DNA from: G965215055 sp965215055
GTDB lineage: Bacteria > Pseudomonadota > Gammaproteobacteria > UBA4575
Direction of reading: 5' to 3'
NCBI GenBank assembly: GCA_965215055.1
Contig: OZ244046.1
Location: forward strand, 558,001 to 622,000
DNA: 64,000 nucleotides
The notes under the pieces were generated by a model. It made no database searches and had not been told where the DNA came from. It saw nothing but the letters and a program-made list of their open reading frames with translations. The position numbers were made by a program, and so were the translations under genes. Below, piece after piece: positions 41,728 to 51,391 of this stretch (its first letter is position 1; the number at the start of each line of letters is the position of its first letter).

Positions 41728-43269
41728 CTAGTAAATAATTGATCTGTTACGCTCGGCAAGCCGCCATTGACGTACACAAATTGCAAGAAGGATACCAAGC
41801 AGGACGGTGATGATGCCCCAATTTCCCCAACGTGAAAATGGCGTCAATCCCGAATAGGGTTGAATATCTGCCCTGACAACGTCTTCCTGAAATTGTACTG
41901 ACCGGTCCACTATTGAGCCGTTCGGGGTAATGACGGCCGAGATGCCTGTATTGGTTGCACGTAACAAGTATCTGCCTGTTTCTACTGCCCTTGAGCGCGT
42001 AATTTCCAGGTGTTGATGAGGCGCAAGCGAATCGCCAAACCACCCGTCATTGCTTACGTTGACCAGAAATTTCGCTTCGGGCAGGGCCTGGATAATTTCG
42101 TTGCCGTAAACTGCTTCGTAGCATATCGATACACCCACGGGATAACCCTTGAGGCTAACCAGGGGGCGCCCTTCCCCACTGGACAAGTCGGCCATAGGTA
42201 CCTGGATGTAACGCTCCCAAAAGGAGGGCATTATACTACGCAGGGGAATATATTCTCCAAAAGGAACCAAGTGCCGTTTTTGATAGAAACCAGTCTCTTC
42301 GCCCAGTACTGCTACACTGTTGTAAACGTTTCCACTGGCCGGATCATGGGTAAACACGCCCGTCAGAAAATCTGTGCCTTCAGCAGCGGCGACCTGCTCG
42401 ACTTCCTTGATGAATGAATCCTCCACTACGTGGTAGTAGGTCGGGATCGCGGTTTCCGGCCATACCAGGACGTCTGCATCAAGATGGCTCTCGCTTAGTT
42501 GCAAGTATCTTCCCATTATGTAGGAACGCTTTGCCTGCTCCCACTTCATTTCCTGGGGAATACTCCCCTGTATCAACGCAACGCCGATTTCTTCGTCTTC
42601 GGCTTCAGTCCATACAACCTGGTTGGCCACGGTCAATGATAAAAAGACAAGTGCCAGGGAAATACCGGCAGTTATTTTTTGAGTACGTTTTCCAAGAACC
42701 GCTACGACAAAAAAGCAACTTGTCAAAAGTACCAGCCACGTAGCACCGTAGGTGCCAAAAATGGGGATTACGCCGTGTAGCGGGCTGGAATGATGGGCAT
42801 GCCCCAACAGCAGCCAGGGAAAGCCGGTAAAGAGCCAGCTTCGCAGCCATTCAAACAGTGTCCACAAGGTGGCAAACGCCAACGCGCTGACAAAATCAAG
42901 GCATGAATTGCAGCGTGTTGCGGCAAAAAGGTATGCCACGCAGGCCGGGAACAGTGCCAGTACGACTACCAGCAGCCCCGCGAGAAAAGCGCTCAGTATG
43001 ACGGGCGCATGGCCAAATTCATGGATACTGTTAAACGTCCACGATGCCCCAAAGCCAAAAAAGAACAGGCCAAAAATTAAACCGAGTAAAAAGGCATGGC
43101 GCGGCGTACTTCTGACCAGGCTTGCATACAGTAGTGCCGGGCAAATAAAGGTGATCAGCCAATACGAAAACGGCGCAAATCCGCAAACCAGGAAGGCTCC
43201 ACCTGCGGCCATGAGTATGATTTTTGCAATGCCGGACAGCATGAGTAAAAAAGCCTGCGTGAAGCTCAA
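41728..43269 (-). CDS. lnt: Apolipoprotein N-acyltransferase Lnt
   Basis: 513 residues from TTG; ATG at 43242 would give a protein 9 residues shorter and is possible. About six to eight N-terminal membrane helices (residues 1-210) precede a periplasmic nitrilase-like domain (about 230-480) with Glu in VLVWPETAIPTYY, Lys in FYQKRHLVPFGEY and Cys in VGVSICYEAVYGNEI. SNDGWFGDSLAPHQHLEITRSRAVETGR follows. A last membrane segment is near 485-505. It adds the third acyl chain to lipoproteins such as Pal and LptE encoded nearby. It follows corC, as in E. coli. Confidence 0.96.
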   Translation of the reverse strand: MSFTQAFLLMLSGIAKIILMAAGGAFLVCGFAPFSYWLITFICPALLYASLVRSTPRHAFLLGLIFGLFFFGFGASWTFNSIHEFGHAPVILSAFLAGLLVVVLALFPACVAYLFAATRCNSCLDFVSALAFATLWTLFEWLRSWLFTGFPWLLLGHAHHSSPLHGVIPIFGTYGATWLVLLTSCFFVVAVLGKRTQKITAGISLALVFLSLTVANQVVWTEAEDEEIGVALIQGSIPQEMKWEQAKRSYIMGRYLQLSESHLDADVLVWPETAIPTYYHVVEDSFIKEVEQVAAAEGTDFLTGVFTHDPASGNVYNSVAVLGEETGFYQKRHLVPFGEYIPLRSIMPSFWERYIQVPMADLSSGEGRPLVSLKGYPVGVSICYEAVYGNEIIQALPEAKFLVNVSNDGWFGDSLAPHQHLEITRSRAVETGRYLLRATNTGISAVITPNGSIVDRSVQFQEDVVRADIQPYSGLTPFSRWGNWGIITVLLGILLAICVRQWRLAERNRSIIY

Positions 43270-43292
43270 CAGGTAAACGTAGCGATATGGCC

Positions 43293-44129
43293 TTACGTAT
43301 GGTGAGAGACGCTCAGTAAATGCAGCCTCCTGCGATCAGCACGAAGTACTTCCACTCTTAAATCGTCGAATTCGATTCTCTCGCCTTTCTTGGGTAGGTG
43401 GCCAAACTTGCCCAGTACCAAGCCTCCAAATGTTTCAAATTCGGTATCACTGTACCGGGTTGAAAAAAACTCGTTAAATTCTTCTATCGGGGTAAGTGCC
43501 TTGACGCCGTAATCACCTGACACATACGAAAATATATTGTGATCTTCTTCCACGTCATGTTCGTCCGCAATGTCGCCGACGATCTGCTCCAGCACGTCTT
43601 CAATGGTAACCAGGCCGGATATGCTGCTGTATTCGTCAACTACAATTGCCATGTGGTTACGCCCGTCTTTGAATTCGCTCAGCAAGGTGTTGACTTTCTT
43701 GGATTCCGGCACAATTTCCGCCTTGCGCAATATGTCCTCTACACTGAATTGCCCCTGCTTGCCTTCCAGGAAATAGCGCAACAGGTCCTTGGCAAGCAGA
43801 ATACCGAGCACTTCGTCCCTGTTGTCTCCAATGACTGGAAATCTCGAGTGCGCGGAATCTATGATAATGGGGAGCATGTCTTCCAGGGAGGTATCTTTAT
43901 GTACGACCACCATTTGTGAGCGGGGAATCATGATGTTTTTTACCTGTATCTCTGATACCCGAAACGTCCCTTCTATCATGTCAAGCGTATCTTTGCTCAA
44001 CAGGTTTTTCTCTTCCGAGCGACGCAGGAAGTGAAGAATATCTTCACGGCTCTTGGCAACGTTATGCAAAAGCTCCTTGAAAAAGGTAAGCAGATTTATA
44101 CGTCGGGGTTTTTTACTGTCGGAAACCAT
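43293..44129 (-). CDS. corC: CorC-family CBS domain protein
   Basis: 278 residues from ATG; a GTG directly in front is the alternative. Two CBS domains (about 70-190, with MIPRSQMVVVHKDTSLEDML and YSSISGLVTIEDVLEQIVGDIADEHD) and a C-terminal transporter-associated domain (about 205-275, FETFGGLVLGKFGHLPKKGERI). No membrane domain, so it is the cytosolic CorC type (E. coli YbeX). The E. coli protein is linked to magnesium/cobalt efflux and to ribosome-related phenotypes. It lies between ybeY and lnt in the canonical ybeZ-ybeY-ybeX-lnt order. Confidence 0.94.
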   Translation of the reverse strand: MVSDSKKPRRINLLTFFKELLHNVAKSREDILHFLRRSEEKNLLSKDTLDMIEGTFRVSEIQVKNIMIPRSQMVVVHKDTSLEDMLPIIIDSAHSRFPVIGDNRDEVLGILLAKDLLRYFLEGKQGQFSVEDILRKAEIVPESKKVNTLLSEFKDGRNHMAIVVDEYSSISGLVTIEDVLEQIVGDIADEHDVEEDHNIFSYVSGDYGVKALTPIEEFNEFFSTRYSDTEFETFGGLVLGKFGHLPKKGERIEFDDLRVEVLRADRRRLHLLSVSHHT

Positions 44130-44135
44130 CACGTT

Positions 44136-44585
44136 TCAGGATCGATAGGGATTGTCCATGCCCAACTTTTTCAAGGTCTCTATTTCCAACGCTTCCATGC
44201 GTTCAGCTTGGCTGTCATTGTCATGTGTATGGCCTTGCAAGTGCAAGATGCCGTGCACGCACAAGTGCGCCCAATGTGAAAAAAGGTCTTTCCCCTGGGC
44301 CTGGGCCTCTCGCAAGACTACCGGTGCACAAACGACGACGTCACCAAGAAAGTTCACGCCAAGCTCTTTGGGAACGTCAGCAGGAAACGATAAGACATTG
44401 GTCGCCTTGTCAACGTTGCGAAAGCGTTTGTTGAGTTTTCTGACTTCATCTTCATCGGCTATACGCAGACATACGTGTGTCTCGGTATCAGGGGATGGAA
44501 TTTTCGCTGCCCAGGTCTTGAAATCTGATAATGCAGGAATATCGGGGCCCTGCACGGCAATTTGAACGTCTAGTTGAATGGTCAT
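44136..44585 (-). CDS. ybeY: Endoribonuclease YbeY
   Basis: 149 residues. The UPF0054 metal site HLCVHGILHLQGHTHDND gives the H-x3-H-x5-H pattern. The N-terminal part (ETHVCLRIADEDEVRKLNKRFRN, then TNVLSFPADVP) is typical of the family. YbeY matures 16S rRNA 3' ends and takes part in 70S quality control with RNase R. It lies between ybeZ (a PhoH-like NTPase) and corC. Its start is 14 bases after the ybeZ stop. Confidence 0.96.
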   Translation of the reverse strand: MTIQLDVQIAVQGPDIPALSDFKTWAAKIPSPDTETHVCLRIADEDEVRKLNKRFRNVDKATNVLSFPADVPKELGVNFLGDVVVCAPVVLREAQAQGKDLFSHWAHLCVHGILHLQGHTHDNDSQAERMEALEIETLKKLGMDNPYRS

Positions 44586-44599
44586 GCCGCAGAGATAGT

Positions 44600-45577
44600 C
44601 TAGTCCCCCGAATCATTGTCATAGGCTTGTATGATTTTCTTGATCAGGGGGTGACGCACTACGTCCCTGACGTCAAACAGGCAGAATGAAATACCAGTGG
44701 CGTTTTTCAATATGCGCGCAATGTGCTTGAGGCCGGATTCCCTGTCGCTCGGCAGGTCTATCTGCGTGACGTCTCCCGTTACAATCGCCTTGGAACCGAA
44801 GCCGATACGGGTAAGAAACATTTTCATCTGTTCGATGGTAGTATTCTGCGCTTCATCCAGAATAATAAACGCATCGTTCAGGGTTCTTCCGCGCATATAG
44901 GCCAGGGGGGCAATTTCAATTACATTTCTTTCAATAAACTTGTTGACCCTATCAAATCCCATCACTTCATAAAGCGCGTCGTACATGGGTTTCAGGTACG
45001 GGTCTATCTTCTGTACCAGGTCGCCCGGTAAAAAACCCAGCCTTTCACCTGCTTCAACTGCCGGCCTGACCAAGACGAGTTTACGGACGTGATCTCTCTC
45101 AAGGGCTGCCACTGCACAAGCCACCGCCAGGTAGGTTTTTCCCGTTCCCGCCGGACCGATACCAAATACCAGGTCATTTTCTTCAATGGCATTGACGTAT
45201 GTTTCCTGGTTGGCTCCACGCGGCCTGATGATGCTTCGGCTGGTGTGTAACGCAGGGCGTGAAGCCTTGAGTTCCTGGTTGACCATCTTGGCAAGCCCGG
45301 ATTCCTGCAGATGCAGGTGTACGGATGAAGATGACAGGGTCTGGTTTTCAGTCGAGGCGTATAGTTCCTGGAGCACTTTGGCCGCGGCGTTCGCCGCCTG
45401 TACGTCTCCGCTTATCGAGAATGCGTTGCCTCGATTGTTAATTTCTACGCTCAGCCTTTCTTCGAGCTGGCGCAAATGTTCGTTGAGAGGGCCGCAAAGA
45501 TTGGCAAGACGCGGATTATCGACGGGCTCTAAAAAAACGTCTATCGAATGAAGTTCGGTGATCAAACGTTCATTCAC
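44600..45577 (-). CDS. ybeZ: PhoH-like ATPase YbeZ
   Basis: 325 residues from the GTG 2 bases after the miaB stop; a start within miaB at 45598 (21 bases earlier) and a TTG four codons later with a better spaced AGAGGTGA sequence are alternatives. An N-terminal region of about 100 residues resembles that of E. coli YbeZ (EPVDNPRLANLCGPLNEHLRQLEERL). The PhoH ATPase shows GPAGTGKTYLAVACAV (Walker A), LVRPAVEAGERLGFLPGDL and DAFIILDEAQNTT (Walker B). It is thought to work with YbeY in RNA metabolism. Gene order miaB-ybeZ-ybeY-corC-lnt is canonical. Confidence 0.94.
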   Translation of the reverse strand: MNERLITELHSIDVFLEPVDNPRLANLCGPLNEHLRQLEERLSVEINNRGNAFSISGDVQAANAAAKVLQELYASTENQTLSSSSVHLHLQESGLAKMVNQELKASRPALHTSRSIIRPRGANQETYVNAIEENDLVFGIGPAGTGKTYLAVACAVAALERDHVRKLVLVRPAVEAGERLGFLPGDLVQKIDPYLKPMYDALYEVMGFDRVNKFIERNVIEIAPLAYMRGRTLNDAFIILDEAQNTTIEQMKMFLTRIGFGSKAIVTGDVTQIDLPSDRESGLKHIARILKNATGISFCLFDVRDVVRHPLIKKIIQAYDNDSGD

Positions 45578-45579
45578 CT

Positions 45580-46911
45580 CTATGAGCACACACCACAATA
45601 ATTGCCACGCATCGAGTTCGAGAGTACGTCTGTAATCTCCAAGCGCACGAACTTGCCTATTACATTTTCAGGCACCGCAAAATTTACCACGCGATTATTC
45701 CCCGTTCTCCCCGAATACTCGTGAGTGGATTTCTTTGAATACCCTTCGACCAGTATTACCTGTTTGGTGCCTATCATCGACTTTGCAAAGTTTGAAGACA
45801 AGCGATTAATTGTCTCCTGTAAACGCCACAATCTCTGTTTTTTCACATCGGGCGATACGTCATCCGGCAATGATGCAGCAGGTGTTCCAGGTCTGCGGCT
45901 ATAGATAAAGCTGTAGGATTGATCGAACCCGATTTCATCAACGAATTTCATGGTGGCTTCAAAGTCCTGTTCCGTTTCTCCCGGAAATCCCACGATGAAG
46001 TCAGAGGATATGCTGACAGAAGGACGACGCCGGCGCAGTTTGTTTACGATGGATTTGTATTCAAGCGCGGTATGGCCGCGTTTCATCGCGGCCAGCACTC
46101 GGTCCGAACCACTTTGAACCGGTAAATGCACGTGGTCCACCAACTCGGGGATATCCGCATAGGCGTTGATCAGGTTGTCCGAGAATTCGACAGGATGTGA
46201 GCTGGTGTAGCGAATGCGGTCAATGCCTTTCAGTTCACTGACGTAGTAAAGCATTAATGAAAAGTCGACGGTTTCACCATGTACGTCCAGGCCCCTGTAA
46301 CCATTCACGTTCTGCCCCAGCAAGGTTACTTCGCGAACACCTCGCCCGGCCAGGGTCTCGATTTCATGCAGTACCTCCGCGACCGGCCTGCTGAATTCCT
46401 CCCCTCTCGTGTAGGGGACGACGCAATACGTGCAGTATTTGCTACAGCCTTCCATGATGGAAACAAACGCCGTTGGACCTTTGACGCTTGGTTCCGGCAG
46501 GCAGTCGAATTTTTCCATTTCCGGAAAAGATATATCAACTACCGCCTTGTTGTTATTCTCGGCCCGCGCAAGCAGTTCGGGTAGTCGATGGATCGTCTGC
46601 GGCCCGAACACGATGTCGACCTGTGGTGCACGCTCGGCCAAAGATTCTCCCTCCTGGCTTGCTACACAACCTCCTACGCCAATCAGTACGCCAGGGTTAT
46701 ATTTTTTATAAGGCCGCCACTGCCCCAATTGCGAAAATACCTTTTCCTGCGCCTTCTCGCGTATCGAGCAGGTGTTCAGTAATAACAGGTCCGCTGCGGA
46801 CGGGTCGGTGGTAGTTTCGAAACCGCATTCATGACTGAGTACGTCCAGCATCTTTTGTGAATCATACTCGTTCATCTGGCAGCCCTGTGTTTTAATAAAT
46901 GCCTTTTTCAT
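45580..46911 (-). CDS. miaB: tRNA-2-methylthio-N6-dimethylallyladenosine synthase MiaB
   Basis: 443 residues from the ATG giving MKKAFIKTQGCQMNEYDS; nine more open codons upstream are not needed. The N-terminal UPF0004 domain binds one [4Fe-4S] cluster (Cys in TQGCQMN, NTCSIRE and GGCVASQ). The radical SAM motif is CSKYCTYCVVPYTRG. A TRAM domain at the C-terminus (about 380-440) binds tRNA. It adds a methylthio group to i6A37 of tRNAs reading UNN codons. It precedes ybeZ. In the 85-base gap to ssb is a 17-base hairpin ACTGTC/GACAGT with no T-run (46940-46956). Confidence 0.96.
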   Translation of the reverse strand: MKKAFIKTQGCQMNEYDSQKMLDVLSHECGFETTTDPSAADLLLLNTCSIREKAQEKVFSQLGQWRPYKKYNPGVLIGVGGCVASQEGESLAERAPQVDIVFGPQTIHRLPELLARAENNNKAVVDISFPEMEKFDCLPEPSVKGPTAFVSIMEGCSKYCTYCVVPYTRGEEFSRPVAEVLHEIETLAGRGVREVTLLGQNVNGYRGLDVHGETVDFSLMLYYVSELKGIDRIRYTSSHPVEFSDNLINAYADIPELVDHVHLPVQSGSDRVLAAMKRGHTALEYKSIVNKLRRRRPSVSISSDFIVGFPGETEQDFEATMKFVDEIGFDQSYSFIYSRRPGTPAASLPDDVSPDVKKQRLWRLQETINRLSSNFAKSMIGTKQVILVEGYSKKSTHEYSGRTGNNRVVNFAVPENVIGKFVRLEITDVLSNSMRGNYCGVCS

Positions 46912-46996
46912 GTCCTGGTGCCTGCTACGGTTTTGCAAGACTGTCCGCTTGACAGTTCTGACGGGAATTACTTCCCCATATTTTCATCGACATGAA

Positions 46997-47467
46997 TTAA
47001 AACGGGATATCGTCATCAAAATCGTTGGACGAGGAGTCCGGGGAGCTGGCTGGTTTTTCGGGTGCACGGGAAGCATTGCTAGGTGCCGCAGGTGCCGCAG
47101 CAGTCTCATCACTCGCACTTGGAAAATCCGAGCGGCCTCCCAGCATCTGCATTTCATTGGCGACAATCTCGGTGGAATAGCGATCAGCACCGCTTTGATC
47201 CTGCCATTTGCGCGTTTGCAAGTGCCCTTCTACATACACCTGCGAGCCCTTGTGCAGATATTCACCTACAATTTCCGCCAACCTGCGAAAAAACACGACT
47301 CGATGCCACTCGGTTTTCTCGACCTTGTCACCAGTATTCTTATCATTCCAGGACCTGGTCGTCGCAACGCTTACATTGCAGACTGCCTCGCCGCTTGGCA
47401 TGTATTTGACATCCGGGTCCTGCCCGAGATTACCTACCAGTATAACTTTGTTTATTCCTCTTGACAT
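46997..47467 (-). CDS. ssb: Single-stranded DNA-binding protein
   Basis: 156 residues. An N-terminal OB fold (about 1-108) starts with SRGINKVILVGNLGQDPDVKYMPSGEAVC and contains DKVEKTEWHRVVFFRRLAEIVGEYLHKGSQVYVEG. A Pro/Ala/Ser linker leads to the acidic tip DDDIPF that recruits other replication and repair proteins. It is divergent from uvrA across a 174-base gap, as in E. coli. The gap lacks a CTGT-N8-ACAG LexA box and no clear -35/-10 pair was found for either gene. Confidence 0.97.
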   Translation of the reverse strand: MSRGINKVILVGNLGQDPDVKYMPSGEAVCNVSVATTRSWNDKNTGDKVEKTEWHRVVFFRRLAEIVGEYLHKGSQVYVEGHLQTRKWQDQSGADRYSTEIVANEMQMLGGRSDFPSASDETAAAPAAPSNASRAPEKPASSPDSSSNDFDDDIPF

Positions 47468-47641
47468 CTTGTTTTAGACGATAGGGGTTACAATCCACGC
47501 GCATTCGGGACACGCGCCGCTTTCAGGAATACTTTATGCCGGATAGTATTGACTTGCCACATTTATTTTACATCAGGATTGTGTGTCTCGGATAGACTAG
47601 GTACGTATATTAGCGCATTTGATTATGCAAAATTTATAAAA

Positions 47642-50494
47642 ATGAAACAGATCCGCATCCGAGGGGCAAGAACCCATAATCTGCAAAATATTGACGTTGA
47701 GTTCCCTCGAGATAATCTTATTGTATTTACGGGCCTGTCAGGTTCAGGCAAGTCTTCCCTGGCGTTTGACACTATTTTTGCCGAGGGACAACGCCGCTAC
47801 GTGGAGTCTCTATCCGCTTATGCGCGCCAGTTCCTGGCACGCATGGAAAAGCCGGACGTGGACCACATAGATGGACTGTCGCCATCCATATCCATTGAAC
47901 AAAAGGCAACTTCTCATAACCCGCGTTCGACGGTCGGGACGATCACTGAAATATATGATTACCTGAGACTGCTTTTCGCACGCGCGGGGACACCTCGCTG
48001 CCCCGCGCATCACATTGATTTACACGCCCAGACGATCAGCCAGATGGTGGATAAGGTTCTTTCACTTGAAGAAGGCAAAAAACTGATGTTACTGGCACCC
48101 GTAATACGAAATCGCAAGGGTGAACACGTGCAATTGCTTAACAAGTTACAAACCCAGGGGTTTTTGCGCGCGCAAATTGACGGGGAGATTTATGAACTGG
48201 ATGCCTGTCCGAAACTGGACCTGCGCCGCAAGCATACGATCGAGGTGGTCGTAGACAGGTTCAAGGTCAAGTCGGACTTGAAACTGCGGCTGGCGGAATC
48301 TTTTGAAACTGCACTGAAGCTCGCCAATGACATTGCCATTATCCGGTCAATGGGTCCCAACGAAAAAACCGAACTGGTATTTTCCGCAAAATTCGCCTGT
48401 CCGCAATGCGGCTACAGCCTGAATGAGCTTGAACCTAGTCTTTTTTCTTTTAACAGCCCGGTGGGGGCATGTGCGGATTGCAGCGGCTTGGGCGTGGAAC
48501 AATTTTTCGATCCCGACCTGGTCGTTACCAACAGGAAGGCCAGCCTTGCAGCAGGTGCAATTCGAGCCTGGGAACGGCGTAATTTTTATTATCTTAATTT
48601 AATTCGATCACTTGCAAAGCACTACAAGTTTGATATCGAGACGCCCTACTGTGAACTCGATAAAGAGGTCCAGGACATCATTTTGTACGGCAGTGGAGAT
48701 GAAAAAATCCAGTTCGAGTACACGAATGAAAAGGGTAACGTTTATAAACGCCGACACGTTTTTGAAGGGGTCATCCCGAATATGGATCGACGCTACCATG
48801 AGACCGGGTCGAATACCGTGCGCGAAGAGCTCGGCAAATATCTCACTGCGCAAACCTGCCAGACGTGCGCAGGAGAACGGTTGAATACGAAAGCAAGAAA
48901 CGTGTTCATACAAAATATAAATCTGCCAACCGTTACTTCCTGGTCCACGGCAAAATCCCTGGAGTTTTTTCAAGCGCTTAAACTCCCGGGTCATCTTGCC
49001 GCGGTTGGCGAAAAGATCGTTCACGAAATTAATGAACGACTTAAATTCCTGGTGAACGTGGGACTGGATTACCTGACGCTCGACCGCAGTGCGGAAACGC
49101 TGTCCGGAGGAGAAGCACAGCGTATCCGCCTTGCCAGTCAAATTGGCTCGGGCCTGGTCGGAGTCATGTATATTCTCGATGAACCGTCAATCGGTCTGCA
49201 TCAACGTGATAACCGGCGTCTCCTCGACACGCTCGGTTATTTAAGAGGTCTCGGTAACACTGTTATCGTAGTCGAACATGACGAAGAGGCAATCCGCAGC
49301 GCAGACCACGTCGTGGATTTGGGGCCCGGTGCAGGCACCCACGGCGGCAAGGTCGTAGCGCAAGGAACCCCTTCGGATATCGAGAGAAATACCGCGTCCC
49401 TGACGGGACAATACCTTTCAGGTAAGCGCTATATCCCGGTCCCGGAACTGCGCCTGCCCTTTCAGAAAAACGATACTTTGAAAATAACCAAGGCACGTGG
49501 AAATAATCTCAAAAATGTTACGGTCGAAATCCCGCTCGGACTGTTTACCGTGGTAACGGGCGTTTCCGGTTCTGGAAAATCCACGCTGATAAATGACACC
49601 TTGTACAAGCATTGTATGCGGTACTTGCACGGGTCAGGAGCTCTTCCAAAAAAATTCAGTAAAATAAGCGGCTTGGAAAATATAGATAAGGTAATAGATA
49701 TTGACCAAAGCCCGATCGGACGCACTCCTCGATCAAATCCGGCAACTTACACGGGGCTGTTTACTTCAATTCGTGAACTCTTTGCAAACGTCCCGGAGGC
49801 GCGCTCAAGAGGCTATATGCCAGGGCGCTTCAGCTTTAACGTCAGGGGCGGTCGCTGTGAAGCCTGCCAGGGTGGTGGCGTTATCAGGGTAGCAATGCAC
49901 TTTTTGCCGGACGTGTACGTGCCATGCGACATTTGCCAGGGAAGACGCTATAACCGAGAAACCCTGGAAATCAGGTACAAGGGGAAAAATATTCATCAAG
50001 TGCTGAATATGACGGTTGAGGAGGCACTGGGTTTTTTTGATGCTATTCCACAAATCAAGAGTAAAGTCCAAACCTTGATGGACGTGGGGCTGTCGTATAT
50101 TGCCCTGGGCCAAAGTGCCCCTACGTTATCTGGAGGAGAAGCACAGCGGGTAAAACTCTCGCGCGAACTTTCCAAGCGCAGCACTGGAAAAACGTTGTAC
50201 ATACTGGATGAACCCACGACCGGACTTCATTTTCATGACGTTAAACAATTACTGAAAGTCCTTCATCACTTGCGAGATCAAGGCAATACGATTATCGTCA
50301 TTGAGCACAATCTCGACATCATCAAGACTGCGGATTGGATTATTGACCTCGGTCCGGAGGGTGGTGACCGTGGTGGCAGGGTGATTGCAGTCGGCTCTCC
50401 TGAAGAAATATCGGCATCAGAAAATTCTTTTACTGGCAAATACTTGAAGCCAATACTTGAAGTGAAAAATCTACCGAAAGAAAAAATTGCCTGA
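47642..50494 (+). CDS. uvrA: Excinuclease ABC subunit A
   Basis: 950 residues from the ATG giving MKQIRIRGARTHNLQNIDV; about 93 upstream open bases are non-coding. Two ABC modules with Walker A GLSGSGKSSLAFD and GVSGSGKSTLIND, two ABC signatures LSGGEAQRI and LSGGEAQRVKLS, and two zinc-binding modules (CPQCG with CADCSG, and CEACQGG with CDICQGR). UvrA scans DNA for lesions and loads UvrB. It diverges from ssb. It converges on the SAM hydrolase gene with 19 bases between them. The upstream gap has an AT-rich region with TATATT at 47606 and no LexA box. Confidence 0.97.
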   Translation: MKQIRIRGARTHNLQNIDVEFPRDNLIVFTGLSGSGKSSLAFDTIFAEGQRRYVESLSAYARQFLARMEKPDVDHIDGLSPSISIEQKATSHNPRSTVGTITEIYDYLRLLFARAGTPRCPAHHIDLHAQTISQMVDKVLSLEEGKKLMLLAPVIRNRKGEHVQLLNKLQTQGFLRAQIDGEIYELDACPKLDLRRKHTIEVVVDRFKVKSDLKLRLAESFETALKLANDIAIIRSMGPNEKTELVFSAKFACPQCGYSLNELEPSLFSFNSPVGACADCSGLGVEQFFDPDLVVTNRKASLAAGAIRAWERRNFYYLNLIRSLAKHYKFDIETPYCELDKEVQDIILYGSGDEKIQFEYTNEKGNVYKRRHVFEGVIPNMDRRYHETGSNTVREELGKYLTAQTCQTCAGERLNTKARNVFIQNINLPTVTSWSTAKSLEFFQALKLPGHLAAVGEKIVHEINERLKFLVNVGLDYLTLDRSAETLSGGEAQRIRLASQIGSGLVGVMYILDEPSIGLHQRDNRRLLDTLGYLRGLGNTVIVVEHDEEAIRSADHVVDLGPGAGTHGGKVVAQGTPSDIERNTASLTGQYLSGKRYIPVPELRLPFQKNDTLKITKARGNNLKNVTVEIPLGLFTVVTGVSGSGKSTLINDTLYKHCMRYLHGSGALPKKFSKISGLENIDKVIDIDQSPIGRTPRSNPATYTGLFTSIRELFANVPEARSRGYMPGRFSFNVRGGRCEACQGGGVIRVAMHFLPDVYVPCDICQGRRYNRETLEIRYKGKNIHQVLNMTVEEALGFFDAIPQIKSKVQTLMDVGLSYIALGQSAPTLSGGEAQRVKLSRELSKRSTGKTLYILDEPTTGLHFHDVKQLLKVLHHLRDQGNTIIVIEHNLDIIKTADWIIDLGPEGGDRGGRVIAVGSPEEISASENSFTGKYLKPILEVKNLPKEKIA

Positions 50495-50513
50495 GCAACA
50501 GGTACGGTTCGCC

Positions 50514-51245
50514 TTACTTGAAATGGATGCTATCCCCGATTGACAGTCGGCATTTTTCTTCCGCAGAGGCTTCACGAGCAGCAATTTCCAATAACCCGTT
50601 GGCATTACGATACCAGAACAACTGGCCCGGGCTTACGGAATGAAAAGTCGCTGCATAATTCAGTTCGTGCTTTTTCACTCTGACTGTACGGGTCTCATCT
50701 ACCTGGTCGAGCGTAATACCGCTAACGGCATTACCGAAATGATCAATATAGATTATCTCGTGAAGATCGAGGGGCCACTCTGCACCTGTCATTTCTTCAC
50801 ACGAAAAAGGCTCAAGCTGTATTTCTGACCCGGACGCCATTTGTGCAGCAACGGGTGCAAAGACGTCTCTGCCATGAAAAGTTCGGCAGGCAGGTTCTTC
50901 TGCCAAAAGAATTTTTGACGCATTACAGCGCAATAGTTTTTTCGCCACAATGGCAAACAGGCCGTTGTCAGGACCGATAAATGTACAGCCGTCACATTCC
51001 AGGATGATCGGTGCGCGATTTGAGCCGACGCCGGGATCGACTACACCTACGACAATGGAATTTGTTGGAATATGACTCGAATAACTTGCAAGCAAGTACG
51101 CCGAGGCCTTGGGATTGAACACGGGCAGATCGTGGTTCATATCAATGATCAAGGCGCCAGGTATTATTTTGTAAATTGCGGATTTGAGTTGACCAACATA
51201 GGGTCCCGTTACTCCATAATCCGTTGCTAGAACAATTGGCTTCAT
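50514..51245 (-). CDS. SAM hydrolase (DUF62, SAM hydroxide adenosyltransferase)
   Basis: 243 residues from ATG (a GTG precedes it). The DUF62 fold is visible in VLATDYGVTGPYVGQLKSAI (an Asp near the N-terminus binds the ribose), GVVDPGVGSNRAPIILE, and FIGPDNGLFAIVAKK and the C-terminal IDHFGNAVSGITL. In this family SAM is hydrolysed to adenosine and methionine; related enzymes are halogenases, but the fluorinase/chlorinase inserts are not seen. It is cytoplasmic. It lies downstream of rplQ on the same strand across 146 bases that hold TATAAT (51372-51377) without a good -35, and converges with uvrA. Confidence 0.85.
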   Translation of the reverse strand: MKPIVLATDYGVTGPYVGQLKSAIYKIIPGALIIDMNHDLPVFNPKASAYLLASYSSHIPTNSIVVGVVDPGVGSNRAPIILECDGCTFIGPDNGLFAIVAKKLLRCNASKILLAEEPACRTFHGRDVFAPVAAQMASGSEIQLEPFSCEEMTGAEWPLDLHEIIYIDHFGNAVSGITLDQVDETRTVRVKKHELNYAATFHSVSPGQLFWYRNANGLLEIAAREASAEEKCRLSIGDSIHFK

Positions 51246-51391
51246 CACGAACCTGGCAGTATAAAGTGAATCAGCAGCTCCGACAGGGTCGCTGTATAGC
51301 GCGGTGCTTGTGTAATGTGAGTAGAAACCAACCCAGCTGGAAATTCCGACCTTGATGCCGCCGCTCGGGTTATTATAAGTATATTACGCGG

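Noticed and set aside
46941..46955. CTGTCCGCTTGACAG between ssb and miaB, resembling a LexA box
   Set aside because: The spacing is 7, not 8, and it lies downstream of ssb. It may be a weak hairpin, but it has no T-run for a terminator.
47549..47641. Upstream extension of uvrA from the first ATG
   Set aside because: The residues before MKQIRIRGARTHNL do not resemble UvrA and overlap the expected promoter region.
51249..51391. A terminator or promoter in the gap between rplQ and the SAM hydrolase
   Set aside because: TATAAT is present at 51372-51377 but there is no -35, and no hairpin with a T-run was found.
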